A stretch of 64,000 nt of DNA from Pseudoxanthomonas sangjuensis (lineage in GTDB: Bacteria; Pseudomonadota; Gammaproteobacteria; Xanthomonadales; Xanthomonadaceae). Below the pieces are notes generated by a model, which was not told the origin of the DNA, did not search any database, and was given only the letters and a program-made list of their open reading frames with translations. Below, in pieces: positions 1-8,178 of the stretch. Location of the stretch: the NCBI RefSeq assembly GCF_010211755.1, contig NZ_PDWR01000006.1:1-64000 (forward strand), written 5' to 3'. Both the position numbers and the translations under genes were made by a program. Numbering within the stretch: the first letter of the stretch is position 1; every line of letters starts with the position of its first letter.

Positions 1-1890
1 GTCCCGTCCCCCCGCCGCAATCCCGTGGCCGCGTTCTTCGTCGGCCTGTGGGACGTGATGAACTTCACCCGCCGGCTGATCCTCAACCTGCTGTTCTTCG
101 GGCTGCTGTTCCTGTTCGTGGTGGTCTTCCTGTTCGCGGTCGGCAGCGGCGGGGTCAAGCCGCTGCAGGAACGCACCACGCTGGTGCTGGCGCCGGAAGG
201 CAGCCTGGTCGAGCAGTACAGCACCGACCCGGCCACGCGCGCGCTGGCCCGCGCGCTGGGCGACAAGCGCGCCGAGGAAGTGCAGCTGCGCGACCTGCTG
301 CGCGCGCTGAAGGCGGCGAAGGACGACAGGCGCATCGAGCGCGTGCTGCTCGACGTCGACGACCTGCAGCCCTCCGGCTTCGCCTCGCTGCGCGAGCTTG
401 CCCGGGCGCTGGCCGAGCTGCGCGCCGCCGGCAAGCAGATCGTCGCCTTCAGCCAGGGCGCGGGCCAGGCGCAGTACCTGCTGGCCGCGCAGGCCGACGA
501 GGTCTACCTCGACCCGATGGGCGGGCTGCTGCTGGAAGGCCTCGGCCGCTACCGCCAGTACTACCGCCAGGGCCTGCAGGAAAAGCTCGGCGTCGACGTG
601 CACCTGTTCCGCGTCGGCGAATACAAGTCCGCGGCCGAGCCGTACATCCTCGATGCCGCATCGAAGGAAGCCAAGGAAGCCGACCTGTACTGGATGGGCG
701 ACATCTGGCAGCGCTACCTCGACGACATCGCCAAGGCGCGCAAGCTCGAGCCCGGACAGATCGCCGCCGGCATCGACACGCTGCCCGACGGCGTGGCCGC
801 CGCGGGCGGCGACCTCGCCAAGTTCGCGCTGCAGCAGAAGCTGGTCGACGGGCTGAAGACGCGCGAGGAAGTCGAGGCGTTGCTGGCCGAACGCGGCGTC
901 GCCGACGAGGATTCCGAATACGGCTTCCGCAGCGTCGACCTGGCCGGCTACCTGCTGCAGCTGGACGCGCACCCGCAGCTGGGCAAGCGCAAGCAGGTGG
1001 CGGTCGTGGTCGCCGCCGGCGAGATCAGCGGCGGCGAGCAGCCGGCCGGCAAGGTCGGCGGCGAATCGACGTCGGAACTGCTGCGCGAGGCGCGCGACGA
1101 CGACAACGTGAAGGCGGTGGTGCTGCGCGTGGATTCGCCCGGCGGCGAAGTGTTCGCCTCCGAGCAGATCCGCCGCGAAGTGGTGGCGCTGAAGCAGGCC
1201 GGCAAGCCGGTGGTGGTGTCGATGGGCGACCTGGCCGCGTCCGGCGGCTACTGGATCAGCATGAACGCCGACCGCATCTACGCCGATGCGTCGACGATCA
1301 GCGGCTCGATCGGCATCTTCGGCCTGGTGCCGAACATCACCCGCGGCCTGGACAAGATCGGCGTGCACACCGACGGCGTCGGCACAACGCGCTTCGCCGG
1401 CGCGTTCGACGTCAGCAGGCCGCTGGACCCGGACGTGGGCCGGGTGATCCAGTCGGTGATCGACAAGGGCTACGCCGACTTTACCGGCAAGGTGGCGAGC
1501 GCGCGCGGGAAGAGCGTCGAGGAAATCGACGCGGTCGGCCGCGGCCGCGTGTGGAGCGGCGCGCAGGCGAAGGAGCGCGGCCTGGTCGACGAGCTCGGCG
1601 GCCTCGACGCGGCGATCGCCGACGCCGCCGCGCGCGCCAAGCTCGGCACGCCGGACGACTACCGGGTGCGCTACATCGAGCACCGGGTCACGCCGCTGGA
1701 GCAGTTCGTCGGCGGCTTCGCCGGTAGCCGCGTCGGCGCGGCGTGGCTGAAGGATTCGGACTTCGCGCGCGCGCTGCTGGCGAAGGCGATGCCGGAAACC
1801 GAGGCGCAGCTGCGCTTCGTCGAGAACGCGCTGCAGGACCGCGACGGCACGCCGGTGAAGGCATTGGCGTATTGCTTCTGCGGGCTGTAG
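1..1890 (+). CDS. sppA: Signal peptide peptidase SppA, 67K type (5' end outside window)
   Basis: Membrane-anchored serine protease that degrades signal peptides left after protein export. The frame is open from base 1, so the true start is probably just upstream; a GTG at 25 is the first visible start-like codon and would give 621 aa. One membrane segment lies near the N-terminus (LILNLLFFGLLFLFVVVFLF). Two tandem S49 domains follow: the first carries the lysine of the Ser-Lys dyad (GEYKSAAEP, near residue 200) and the second the nucleophile serine (LAASGGYWIS, near residue 410). This is the bacterial long form of about 600 residues. A separate secreted DUF2059 gene starts 34 nt downstream. 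Family assignment is firm; only the N-terminus is uncertain. Confidence 0.95.
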   Translation, partial: VPSPRRNPVAAFFVGLWDVMNFTRRLILNLLFFGLLFLFVVVFLFAVGSGGVKPLQERTTLVLAPEGSLVEQYSTDPATRALARALGDKRAEEVQLRDLLRALKAAKDDRRIERVLLDVDDLQPSGFASLRELARALAELRAAGKQIVAFSQGAGQAQYLLAAQADEVYLDPMGGLLLEGLGRYRQYYRQGLQEKLGVDVHLFRVGEYKSAAEPYILDAASKEAKEADLYWMGDIWQRYLDDIAKARKLEPGQIAAGIDTLPDGVAAAGGDLAKFALQQKLVDGLKTREEVEALLAERGVADEDSEYGFRSVDLAGYLLQLDAHPQLGKRKQVAVVVAAGEISGGEQPAGKVGGESTSELLREARDDDNVKAVVLRVDSPGGEVFASEQIRREVVALKQAGKPVVVSMGDLAASGGYWISMNADRIYADASTISGSIGIFGLVPNITRGLDKIGVHTDGVGTTRFAGAFDVSRPLDPDVGRVIQSVIDKGYADFTGKVASARGKSVEEIDAVGRGRVWSGAQAKERGLVDELGGLDAAIADAAARAKLGTPDDYRVRYIEHRVTPLEQFVGGFAGSRVGAAWLKDSDFARALLAKAMPETEAQLRFVENALQDRDGTPVKALAYCFCGL

Positions 1891-1924
1891 GATCGTCGCG
1901 ACGAACCAGGGAAGGGAACCCGCC

Positions 1925-2437
1925 ATGCTCAAACCGGTTTTTGCATTGCTGCTGGCCTTCGGCCTTTCCGTGCCCGCGTTCGCCGCGGACGATGCGCCCA
2001 GCGATGCTTCGTTGCGGCAGCTGCTGGAAGTCACCGAGTCGCGCAAGCTGTTCGATTCGAACATGCAGCAAATCGACGCGATGATGGAATCCGCGATACA
2101 GAAGGAACTCGCGGGACGGCAGCTCGATGCCGCCAGGCAGCGTGCCGTCGACGAGTTCCGCAGCAAAGCCGTTGCCCTGATCCAGCAGGACATGAGCTGG
2201 GAAACGTTCGAGCCGTCGGTGCTGGATATCTACCGGAAATCCTTCACCCAGGAGGAAATCGACGGGATGCTGGCGTTCTACCGCAGCGAAGCTGGGCAAG
2301 CCGTGATCCGGAAGCTGCCGCTGGTCATGCAAGGCAGCATGCAGATGGTGCAGGAGCGGCTGGCCGTCGTCCTGCCCAAGCTGCAGGCCCTGCAGCGGGA
2401 TCTCGTCGCCAGCATGCAGGAACAGCCGGCGAAGTGA
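1925..2437 (+). CDS. DUF2059 domain secreted protein
   Basis: A 170-residue exported protein of unknown function. Residues 1-20 form a Sec signal peptide (MLKPVFALLLAFGLSVPAFA, cleavage likely before ADD). The rest is predicted helical and matches the DUF2059 pattern: LRQLLEVTESRKLFDSN near the start, then the conserved FTQEEIDGMLAFYRSEAGQAV stretch around residues 105-125 (only part is quoted here from memory of the family). The start ATG at 1925 follows AGGGAACCCGCC, a usable ribosome site. It is 34 nt after sppA on the same strand and could be co-transcribed. Periplasmic location is inferred from the signal peptide; no enzyme motif is visible. Confidence 0.85.
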   Translation: MLKPVFALLLAFGLSVPAFAADDAPSDASLRQLLEVTESRKLFDSNMQQIDAMMESAIQKELAGRQLDAARQRAVDEFRSKAVALIQQDMSWETFEPSVLDIYRKSFTQEEIDGMLAFYRSEAGQAVIRKLPLVMQGSMQMVQERLAVVLPKLQALQRDLVASMQEQPAK

Positions 2438-2459
2438 CCGGATGAACGCGGCGCGGTAG

Positions 2460-2696
2460 CTATTCCGTCGCCGCGTCGATCTGCTTGCGCTGCGCTTCCG
2501 CGGCTTGCTTCACCGTGTCCTCGACCGCCTTCGCCTTGTCGATCGGTTCGCGGATCGCGTCGCGCATTTCGGTGTGCTGTTCGGCCTTCGGCACCGGCGG
2601 CTGGTCGGTCGGTGGCGGTGCCGGGCGGCACGCGGCCACGGCGAGCGGGATGGCGAATGCGACGACGGGAAGCGCGAAGCGGAGCGGCGGGTTCAT
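2460..2696 (-). CDS. Small putative lipoprotein
   Basis: A 78-residue protein beginning with a signal sequence that ends in the lipobox LAVAAC (Cys at about residue 22), so it is probably lipidated and held in an envelope membrane. The mature part starts with a proline-rich linker ([14 protein letters not shown]) and continues as a charged, alanine-rich helix ([21 protein letters not shown]) that could be a short coiled coil. No known domain is recognised. It converges with the DUF2059 gene (22 nt apart) and is divergent from the SDR gene, sharing the 65-nt gap to it. Function unknown. Confidence 0.7.
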   Translation of the reverse strand: MNPPLRFALPVVAFAIPLAVAACRPAPPPTDQPPVPKAEQHTEMRDAIREPIDKAKAVEDTVKQAAEAQRKQIDAATE

Positions 2697-2761
2697 GGGC
2701 GACCTCGCGATGGCCTGACGATGGCTTGGCGCTATGCTACGCCGAACGGAGGAGGCGTAGC

Positions 2762-3541
2762 ATGGCCATGAATCGCTGGCGGCTGGACGGACAGATCGCG
2801 CTGGTCACCGGCGCCAGCGCCGGCATCGGCCTGGCGATCGCGCGCGAACTGCTCGGCCTCGGCGCCGACGCGCTGCTGGTGGCGCGCGACGCCGACCTGC
2901 TGGCCGAGGTGCGCGACGACCTGTCCGACGAATTCCCCGACCGCCTGGTCGCCGGCCTGGCCGCCGACGTGTCCGACGACGAGGACCGCCGCGCGATCCT
3001 CGACTGGGTCGAGGACCACGCCGACGGCGGCCTCAACCTGCTGGTCAACAACGCCGGCGGCAACGTCACCCGCGCCACCGTCGACTACACCGAGGACGAG
3101 TGGCGCGGCATCTTTGAAACCAACCTGTTCTCGGCGTTCGAACTGTCGCGCTACGCGCACCCGCTGCTGTCGCGCCATGCCAGTTCGGCGATCGTCAACG
3201 TCGGCAGCGTGTCCGGCATCGCCGCGGTGCGCAGCGGCGCGCCGTACGGCATGAGCAAGGCCGCGCTGCACCAGCTGACCCGCAACCTCGCCGCGGAGTG
3301 GGCCGAGGACGGCATCCGCGTGAACTCGGTCGCGCCGTGGTACATCCGCACGCGGCGCACCTCGGGGCCGCTGTCCGACCCCGACTACTACGAGGAAGTG
3401 ATCGACCGCACGCCGATGCGGCGCATCGGCGAACCGGAGGAAGTCGCCGCCGCGGTCGCCTTCCTGTGCCTGCCGGCGGCCAGCTACGTCACCGGTGAAT
3501 GCATCGCGGTGGATGGCGGTTTCCTGCGCTACGGATTCTGA
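2762..3541 (+). CDS. SDR family oxidoreductase (tropinone-reductase-like)
   Basis: NAD(P)-dependent short-chain dehydrogenase of 259 residues, the classical length. The cofactor motif TGASAGIG lies near residue 16, the NNAGG motif near residue 95, the catalytic serine in NVGSVSG, and the catalytic YGMSK (YxxxK) near residue 163; the C-terminal GGFL pattern is typical. The open frame extends upstream, but ATG 2762 is chosen because GGAGGAG sits directly before it and the Rossmann fold begins there. It resembles plant tropinone reductases and their bacterial relatives, yet the substrate cannot be told from sequence. It stands alone: the upstream gene is divergent and the downstream gene converges. 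Confidence 0.9.
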   Translation: MAMNRWRLDGQIALVTGASAGIGLAIARELLGLGADALLVARDADLLAEVRDDLSDEFPDRLVAGLAADVSDDEDRRAILDWVEDHADGGLNLLVNNAGGNVTRATVDYTEDEWRGIFETNLFSAFELSRYAHPLLSRHASSAIVNVGSVSGIAAVRSGAPYGMSKAALHQLTRNLAAEWAEDGIRVNSVAPWYIRTRRTSGPLSDPDYYEEVIDRTPMRRIGEPEEVAAAVAFLCLPAASYVTGECIAVDGGFLRYGF

Positions 3542-3569
3542 CTGGGTTGGCGGCAGCGGGTCCTGCCCG

Positions 3570-4244
3570 CTACTGCAAGGCGCAGGTGCTCTCGTTGACG
3601 ATGCGCTGCACGCGCTCGAACTCGGCCTTGTTCTTCTCCGCGTTCTCCGCCCGGCCGAAGCGCCACGCGACCTCGGTTTCGCCCAGGCGCTGCTTCCACG
3701 CGCCGCACAGCGCGCCATCGGGCACGCGCGCGCACTGGTCGCGCTTCATTTCGCAGGCTTCGCCGGCGCCGCGGTTCGGGTTGCCGTCGAGGCCGACGGT
3801 GCGCAACGGCACGCAGCGCGGCGCGGGTTCGGCGTCCTCGCTGATGTAGCGGCCGTTGTCGTAGGTGTGGCATTCGAACAGTACCGGCGGCGGCAGGCGA
3901 TCGCCCGCGTCGGCCGGCGGCGGCGCGGCGGCTTGCGCCGGCAGGTCGGCCGAATCGAGGATGCGGTATTCGTCCGGGTTGGCCGCGTACGGGTCTGGCG
4001 TGGAGGCGAACGAACCGGGCGCCGCCGGGGCGGGCATCGGCATTGCCGGCGGCGGTGCGGCGGCCGGCGCCGCCGGCAGGCCCTGCATGATCTTCTTTTC
4101 CTGCTTCATGCCCTTCGGGCAGGGCATGTTCTGCACGGTCAGCGCGCCGTGGGCGTCGGTGCAGCGGTAGATCGCGACTTCGTCGGCGGAGGCGGTCGCG
4201 GTCGCCAGCAACAGGGCGGCCGCAAGGTGGATCGCTTGCTTCAT
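3570..4244 (-). CDS. DUF4124 domain secreted protein (downstream copy)
   Basis: A 224-residue exported protein. Residues 1-20 are a Sec signal peptide (MKQAIHLAAALLLATATASA), followed by the DUF4124 core (EVAIYRCTDAHGALTVQNMPC) with its paired cysteines. A long Pro/Ala linker separates this from a C-terminal half with more cysteine pairs (FECHTYDNGRYIS, CEMKRDQCARV) and a predicted helix. The start at 4244 shares one base with the stop of the upstream DUF4124 gene (TGATG), so the two are translationally coupled. The two proteins are alike in order of parts and probably arose by duplication. Function is unknown; periplasmic location is inferred. Confidence 0.8.
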   Translation of the reverse strand: MKQAIHLAAALLLATATASADEVAIYRCTDAHGALTVQNMPCPKGMKQEKKIMQGLPAAPAAAPPPAMPMPAPAAPGSFASTPDPYAANPDEYRILDSADLPAQAAAPPPADAGDRLPPPVLFECHTYDNGRYISEDAEPAPRCVPLRTVGLDGNPNRGAGEACEMKRDQCARVPDGALCGAWKQRLGETEVAWRFGRAENAEKNKAEFERVQRIVNESTCALQ

Positions 4245-4948
4245 CAATACGTCCCGCAATCGTTGGCCATGCGCGCCTCGATGCCGCGCTGCTCCAGGTC
4301 CAGTTCGCGTCGTTCGCTCTGCAGCGCGCTGTTGTAGCGGCGCAGTATCTCGTATTTGCGGTCGGAGAGTCGCGCGCAGACTTCCTCTGGCGGCAGCATG
4401 TGGCAGGTGTCGCGCACCCAGGTGCCGGCGCCGTATCCCGCGGGCGTCGGCACCACGGCGTGGCCGCTGCCGCCGCTGTGGTAACCGCCGCTGACATGGC
4501 CGTTCGCGATGCGGATGTGGCCGCGGCCCGGTTCGGTCACCGGCACCCGTGCCAGCGTCGGGTAGCCCAGCGTCCACAGCGGCACCCAGCGCGGATTGCC
4601 GGTGCCGTCGTCGCTGGTGTAGCGCGCGCCGGTCTCGGCGTTGGTGCATTCGTACATCGGCTGCGCCGGTGCGCGCACGATCACCACCTCGCGCACGGGC
4701 GCCGGCGCCGGCGGCGCGGCGACGGGCGGCTCGGCCGGCGCCGGCTGCGGCGGCGGATCCCGTGGCCGGGTCAGGTTGCGTACCTGCTGGGTTTCGCCGG
4801 GTGCGCACGGCGTGTCGCGCAGGGCCAGGCTGCCGTCCTTGCCGACGCAGCGGTAGACGGTCACGTCGCCCGCGTGCGCGGCGCCGGGCGCCCACGCGGC
4901 GGGCGCGAGCAGCGCGAGCAGGAGCGCGGGGCGGAACGACTTCGGCAT
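4244..4948 (-). CDS. DUF4124 domain secreted protein (upstream copy)
   Basis: A 234-residue exported protein, first of a coupled pair. A signal peptide ending in AHA (about residue 26) is followed by a DUF4124 core (VTVYRCVGKDGSLALRDTPC), a Pro-rich linker, a segment resembling the second domain of its partner (YECTNAETGARYTSDDGTGN), and a C-terminal helix with coiled-coil character (RRYNSALQSERRELDLEQRG). The cysteines suggest disulphides in the periplasm. It lies downstream of the DUF1579 gene on the same strand; if the frameshift there is real, the shifted frame of that gene runs into the first 29 codons here. Function unknown. Confidence 0.8.
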   Translation of the reverse strand: MPKSFRPALLLALLAPAAWAPGAAHAGDVTVYRCVGKDGSLALRDTPCAPGETQQVRNLTRPRDPPPQPAPAEPPVAAPPAPAPVREVVIVRAPAQPMYECTNAETGARYTSDDGTGNPRWVPLWTLGYPTLARVPVTEPGRGHIRIANGHVSGGYHSGGSGHAVVPTPAGYGAGTWVRDTCHMLPPEEVCARLSDRKYEILRRYNSALQSERRELDLEQRGIEARMANDCGTY

Positions 4949-5002
4949 GTGCGCATCTTGCGCGCGACCGGGGCGGCAGGGAAGCGACCCGCCGCCGGCC
5001 GT

Positions 5003-5625
5003 TCAGCTATCCGGCGCCTGCGGCACTTGGCGCGGGTGTACTCGATCATCATCGTCTTGGCTTCCTTGCCGTCGCGGGTTTCGTACATCTCCATGACGTG
5101 GTGGTCGGCGTCGACGATGCGGATCACGTTGCGCACCGTGGTCGTCGCATCGGGCTTCATCGGGTCGGCCATCTGGCCGCTGAAGGTGTAGGTCTTCGTC
5201 GCCGGGTCGTATTCGCCGTCGGCGGTGAACATGCCGGTGGACATGCTGTCGGTCCACAGCGTGGTGTACTTGCCCCTGACGTTGTCGTAGCCGGTCAGGC
5301 CGAAGCCCTCGAACGCCTGGCCCGCCCACGATCCGTTGAAGGTGGTGCGGATCTGGCGACCGCCGAAGATGGCTTCGCTGACGTCCTTGCCGGTGGATTC
5401 GGCCGGCGGCGCGGACGGGTCCATCCACACGGTCTGCTTCGAATCCCAGGTGCCGGCGAAGTGTTCGGCCAGCTGTTCGTGCTGCGGGCCGACGGCGGCG
5501 GCTTTCTGCCACGCCTCCATCATCGCCTGCATCGCGGCGTCGGGGGCGGACGCGGCTTCCTGGGCATGGAGTGAGGGAACGAAGAAGCAGGCGCACAGCA
5601 GCGCCGTGAGGCCGGGCTTGTTCAT
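5003..5625 (-). CDS. DUF1579 family secreted protein, probable frameshift near 3' end
   Basis: Exported protein of the DUF1579 (calycin-like) family: signal peptide MNKPGLTALLCACFFVPSLHA, then HFAGTWDSKQTVW, the family's opening GTW motif, and the closing KTMMIEYTRAK. The uninterrupted frame does not stop there but runs on to 4861 through an arginine-rich tail overlapping the next gene. In the neighbouring frame the sequence ends naturally at TGA 5003-5005 as VPQAPDS. One extra G at the AAGTG near 5027 would restore this, so a one-base deletion or a sequencing error is likely. The interval given assumes the restored end. Start ATG 5625 precedes the signal peptide. Confidence 0.7.
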
Positions 5626-5717
5626 GGCATTGCTCCACGGGAAGGCGATCGGGATCGCCGGGAGCGCGATGCTAGACCCGCGACCGGTGCCGCGCATGCG
5701 GCATCGCGGCAGCCGCG

Positions 5718-6281
5718 TCAGGCCCGCAGGGCTTCGCCGGTCAGCGCGTCGCGGATCGGCGTGGCGCGCTGCAGGCCGCCGGTTTCGCCGGCGAGCACGC
5801 CGTCGATGCGTGACAGCAGCGTGGGGTCGAGCCCGTCGCGCCGCTGCGGCGCCGGCTGGCCGGCGAGGTTGGCGCTGGTCGAGACCAGCGCGCCGCCGAA
5901 GGCCTGGCACAACGCCACCACCGGCGGGTGCGCACTGACCCGCACGGCGATGCCGGCGTGGGCGCCGGTGATCCAGCGCGGCGCGGCGGCGCTGGCCGGC
6001 ATCACCCAGGTGTGCGGGCCGGGCCAGTCGGCGCGCACTGCGTCGAGGCGGTCGGCCGGCAGGGCGTCGATGTCGACGAAGGGCCGAAGTTGCCCGAAAT
6101 CGGCGGCGATCAGGATCAGTCCCTTGTCGGCCGGGCGCCGCTTGATCGCCAGCAGGCGCAGCACCGCGGCCTCGTCGCGCGGATCGCAACCCAAACCCCA
6201 GACGCCCTCGGTCGGATAGGCGACGACCGCGCCTTCGCGCAGGCGGTCGGCGGCTTCGTCGGTGGAAAGCGGGATCGGCAT
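5718..6281 (-). CDS. tsaC: Threonylcarbamoyl-AMP synthase TsaC (YrdC/Sua5 family)
   Basis: Makes L-threonylcarbamoyl-AMP from threonine, bicarbonate and ATP, the first step of the t6A37 modification of ANN-decoding tRNAs; cytoplasmic. The 187-residue product has the short TsaC form without the Sua5 C-terminal domain. Visible family motifs are VVAYPTEGVWGLGCDP near residue 18, the basic KRRPADKGLI nucleotide-binding loop near residue 46, PGPHTWVMPA, and the closing STSANLAGQ. ATG 6281 is chosen because the YrdC fold begins directly after it; the open frame extends further upstream without similarity. SURF1 ends 26 nt upstream on the same strand. Confidence 0.93.
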   Translation of the reverse strand: MPIPLSTDEAADRLREGAVVAYPTEGVWGLGCDPRDEAAVLRLLAIKRRPADKGLILIAADFGQLRPFVDIDALPADRLDAVRADWPGPHTWVMPASAAAPRWITGAHAGIAVRVSAHPPVVALCQAFGGALVSTSANLAGQPAPQRRDGLDPTLLSRIDGVLAGETGGLQRATPIRDALTGEALRA

Positions 6282-6307
6282 GCGGCGATTCTCGCACCGT
6301 CGCCGGA

Positions 6308-7066
6308 TCAGCGTGGCGACGGGCGCCCCTCGCGGGCGAAACGCCAGAACGCGAACGCGGCCAGCAGCGCCAGCGCGAACCAGGTCAGTGCGTACGACAG
6401 GTGGCTGTTGCGGAACTTCACCACGGTCATGCCGCCGCGCGGCCATTGCGGGGCGCTGGCGTCGTAGTCGGCGTCGACGAAGTAGGGCGCGATGTTTCCC
6501 AGATGATTTGCGGCCGAGATGGCCTCAACGTCGCGCGAGAACCAGCGGCCGTTAGCCGGGTCGTTCTTGCGCAGGAAGCCGCCGCCGGGTTCGGTGACTC
6601 TCAGAAGGCCGGTGATTCGTCTGTATCCAGGGGCCGGATCGACCATCTTCTGCTCGAATTCCCGCTTGTAATCCGGGGGCACGAATCCCTTGTTGACCCA
6701 GACAATCCAGCCCTGCTCGGTTTTGTATGGCAGGAGCATCCAGTAACCGGGGCCCTGCTCGGTCACGGCCTGTGTGTAAGCGGGCATCCACGCATAAATT
6801 TCGCCATACAAGTAGACATGGCGATATTCGTTGCCCTTGGCGTCGAACGCAGCCCATGTCTCCGGGCCCGGGGCCTCCGTTGGCACGGCGTGGACGCGGC
6901 TCTCGACGCGCTCGATCAGGTCCAGCTTCCACGCCAGCCGCTTCACCTGCCACGCGCCCAGCGCGCAGAAGCCGGCGAAGGCCAGCGCCAGCGCGGCGAG
7001 GACGACGGCCCGCGCGAGGCGGCTGCGTGGCGGATTGGCGGGTTCTTCGACCATGCGTTTTCGCAT
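6308..7066 (-). CDS. SURF1 family oxidase assembly protein
   Basis: Inner-membrane assembly factor thought to deliver heme to subunit I of heme-copper oxidases. About 252 residues, with the SURF1 topology: one N-terminal membrane segment (AVVLAALALAFAGFCALGAWQ), a large periplasmic domain with the conserved GPGYWMLLPY and VNKGFVPPDY motifs, and a C-terminal membrane segment (LSYALTWFALALLAAFAFW). Start ATG 7066 is preferred; ATG 7054 or 7105 are possible. It follows cyoD by 66 nt on the same strand, in the place where many operons carry cyoE, so it most likely serves this bo3 quinol oxidase. No heme O synthase gene is seen nearby. Confidence 0.9.
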   Translation of the reverse strand: MRKRMVEEPANPPRSRLARAVVLAALALAFAGFCALGAWQVKRLAWKLDLIERVESRVHAVPTEAPGPETWAAFDAKGNEYRHVYLYGEIYAWMPAYTQAVTEQGPGYWMLLPYKTEQGWIVWVNKGFVPPDYKREFEQKMVDPAPGYRRITGLLRVTEPGGGFLRKNDPANGRWFSRDVEAISAANHLGNIAPYFVDADYDASAPQWPRGGMTVVKFRNSHLSYALTWFALALLAAFAFWRFAREGRPSPR

Positions 7067-7132
7067 CCCGGAAACGGAACGAGCGGGTTTCCCCGCTCGT
7101 CCCATGCTACTCGCGTATCGCGGGCCCGCGGC

Positions 7133-7537
7133 TCATGGCAGGTTGTGCGCGTCCTGCGGCGACATCGTCGGCATCATGTTGACGTTGAGGTGGTGCATGA
7201 CCCACAGCGAACCGCTCAGGGTGATGACCACCAGCACCAGGGTGAAGATCAGTGCCAGCATGTTCCAGCCGCCTTCCGACTTCGCGTTGAGGTGCAGGAA
7301 ATAGACCATGTGCACGACGATCTGCACCGCGGCGAAGGCGAGGATCGCGATCGCGGTGGCGGTGGAGCCGGGGATGACCTTGCCCATCACCAGCCAGAAG
7401 GGGATCGCGGTCAGCACCACCGACAGCAGGAAGCCGGTGACGTAGCCCTTCAGCGTGACCGGGGCATGGCCTTCGCCATGGCCGTGGCCGGCGTGGTCGT
7501 GGCCGCCGTCGATATGCGTGTCGTGGTGCTCGCTCAC
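7133..7537 (-). CDS. cyoD: Cytochrome bo3 quinol oxidase subunit IV
   Basis: Small accessory subunit of the proton-pumping ubiquinol oxidase, 134 residues with three membrane helices ([60 protein letters not shown]), which is the CyoD layout. The N-terminal tail is very histidine-rich ([20 protein letters not shown]) and could bind metal. The start is GTG 7537, overlapping the cyoC stop as GTGA, a sign of translational coupling. Last of four cyo genes before SURF1. Assignment rests on the length, topology and operon place. Confidence 0.93.
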   Translation of the reverse strand: MSEHHDTHIDGGHDHAGHGHGEGHAPVTLKGYVTGFLLSVVLTAIPFWLVMGKVIPGSTATAIAILAFAAVQIVVHMVYFLHLNAKSEGGWNMLALIFTLVLVVITLSGSLWVMHHLNVNMMPTMSPQDAHNLP

Positions 7538-8178
7538 GGCAGGACTCCCATCAGGTAGACGAAGGTGAAGACGCCGATCCAGACCACGTCGAGGAAGTGC
7601 CAGAACATCGACAGGCAGAACAGGCGGCGCTGGTTGGCGGCGGTCAGGCCGAGCTTGCCGACCTGCAGCATCAGCGTGACCAGCCAGACCAGGCCGAAGG
7701 TCACGTGCAGGCCGTGGGTGCCGACCAGGGCGAAGAACGACGACAGGAAGCCGCTGCGCTGCGGGCCGGCGCCTTCGTGGATCAGGTGGGCGAATTCGTA
7801 CAGCTCGATGCCGATGAAGGTCGCGCCGAACAGGCCGGTCACCGCCAGCCACGCCAGTACCGCGCCCTTCTTGCCCGACTGCATCGCGATCATCGCGAAG
7901 CCGTAGGTGATCGACGACAGCAGCAGCGCCGTGGTGTTGACCGCGACCAGCGGCAGGTCGAACAGCTCCATGCCGGTCGGGCCGCCGGCGTAGCTGCGGC
8001 CGAGCACGCCGTAGGTCGCGAACAGGCAGGCGAAGATCAGGCAGTCGCTCATCAGGTACAGCCAGAAGCCGAGCAGGGTGCCGTTTTCCGGGTGGTGCTC
8101 GCCGCGGGCGTCGTAGAAATGCGGGTCCGGGGCCGCCGGCGCGCCGCCGGCCAGGGTGGGGGTCGAAATGTCAGACAT
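7534..8178 (-). CDS. cyoC: Cytochrome bo3 quinol oxidase subunit III
   Basis: Subunit III of the heme-copper quinol oxidase, an integral membrane protein with five helices that stabilises the catalytic subunit. The 214-residue product shows the family's [22 protein letters not shown] opening helix (only part needed for recognition), the [19 protein letters not shown] loop and the [14 protein letters not shown] motif with conserved histidines. The start is ATG 8178, which overlaps the last 8 nt of cyoB; the open frame continues upstream but within cyoB. Its stop overlaps the cyoD start by 4 nt. Confidence 0.95.
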   Translation of the reverse strand: MSDISTPTLAGGAPAAPDPHFYDARGEHHPENGTLLGFWLYLMSDCLIFACLFATYGVLGRSYAGGPTGMELFDLPLVAVNTTALLLSSITYGFAMIAMQSGKKGAVLAWLAVTGLFGATFIGIELYEFAHLIHEGAGPQRSGFLSSFFALVGTHGLHVTFGLVWLVTLMLQVGKLGLTAANQRRLFCLSMFWHFLDVVWIGVFTFVYLMGVLP

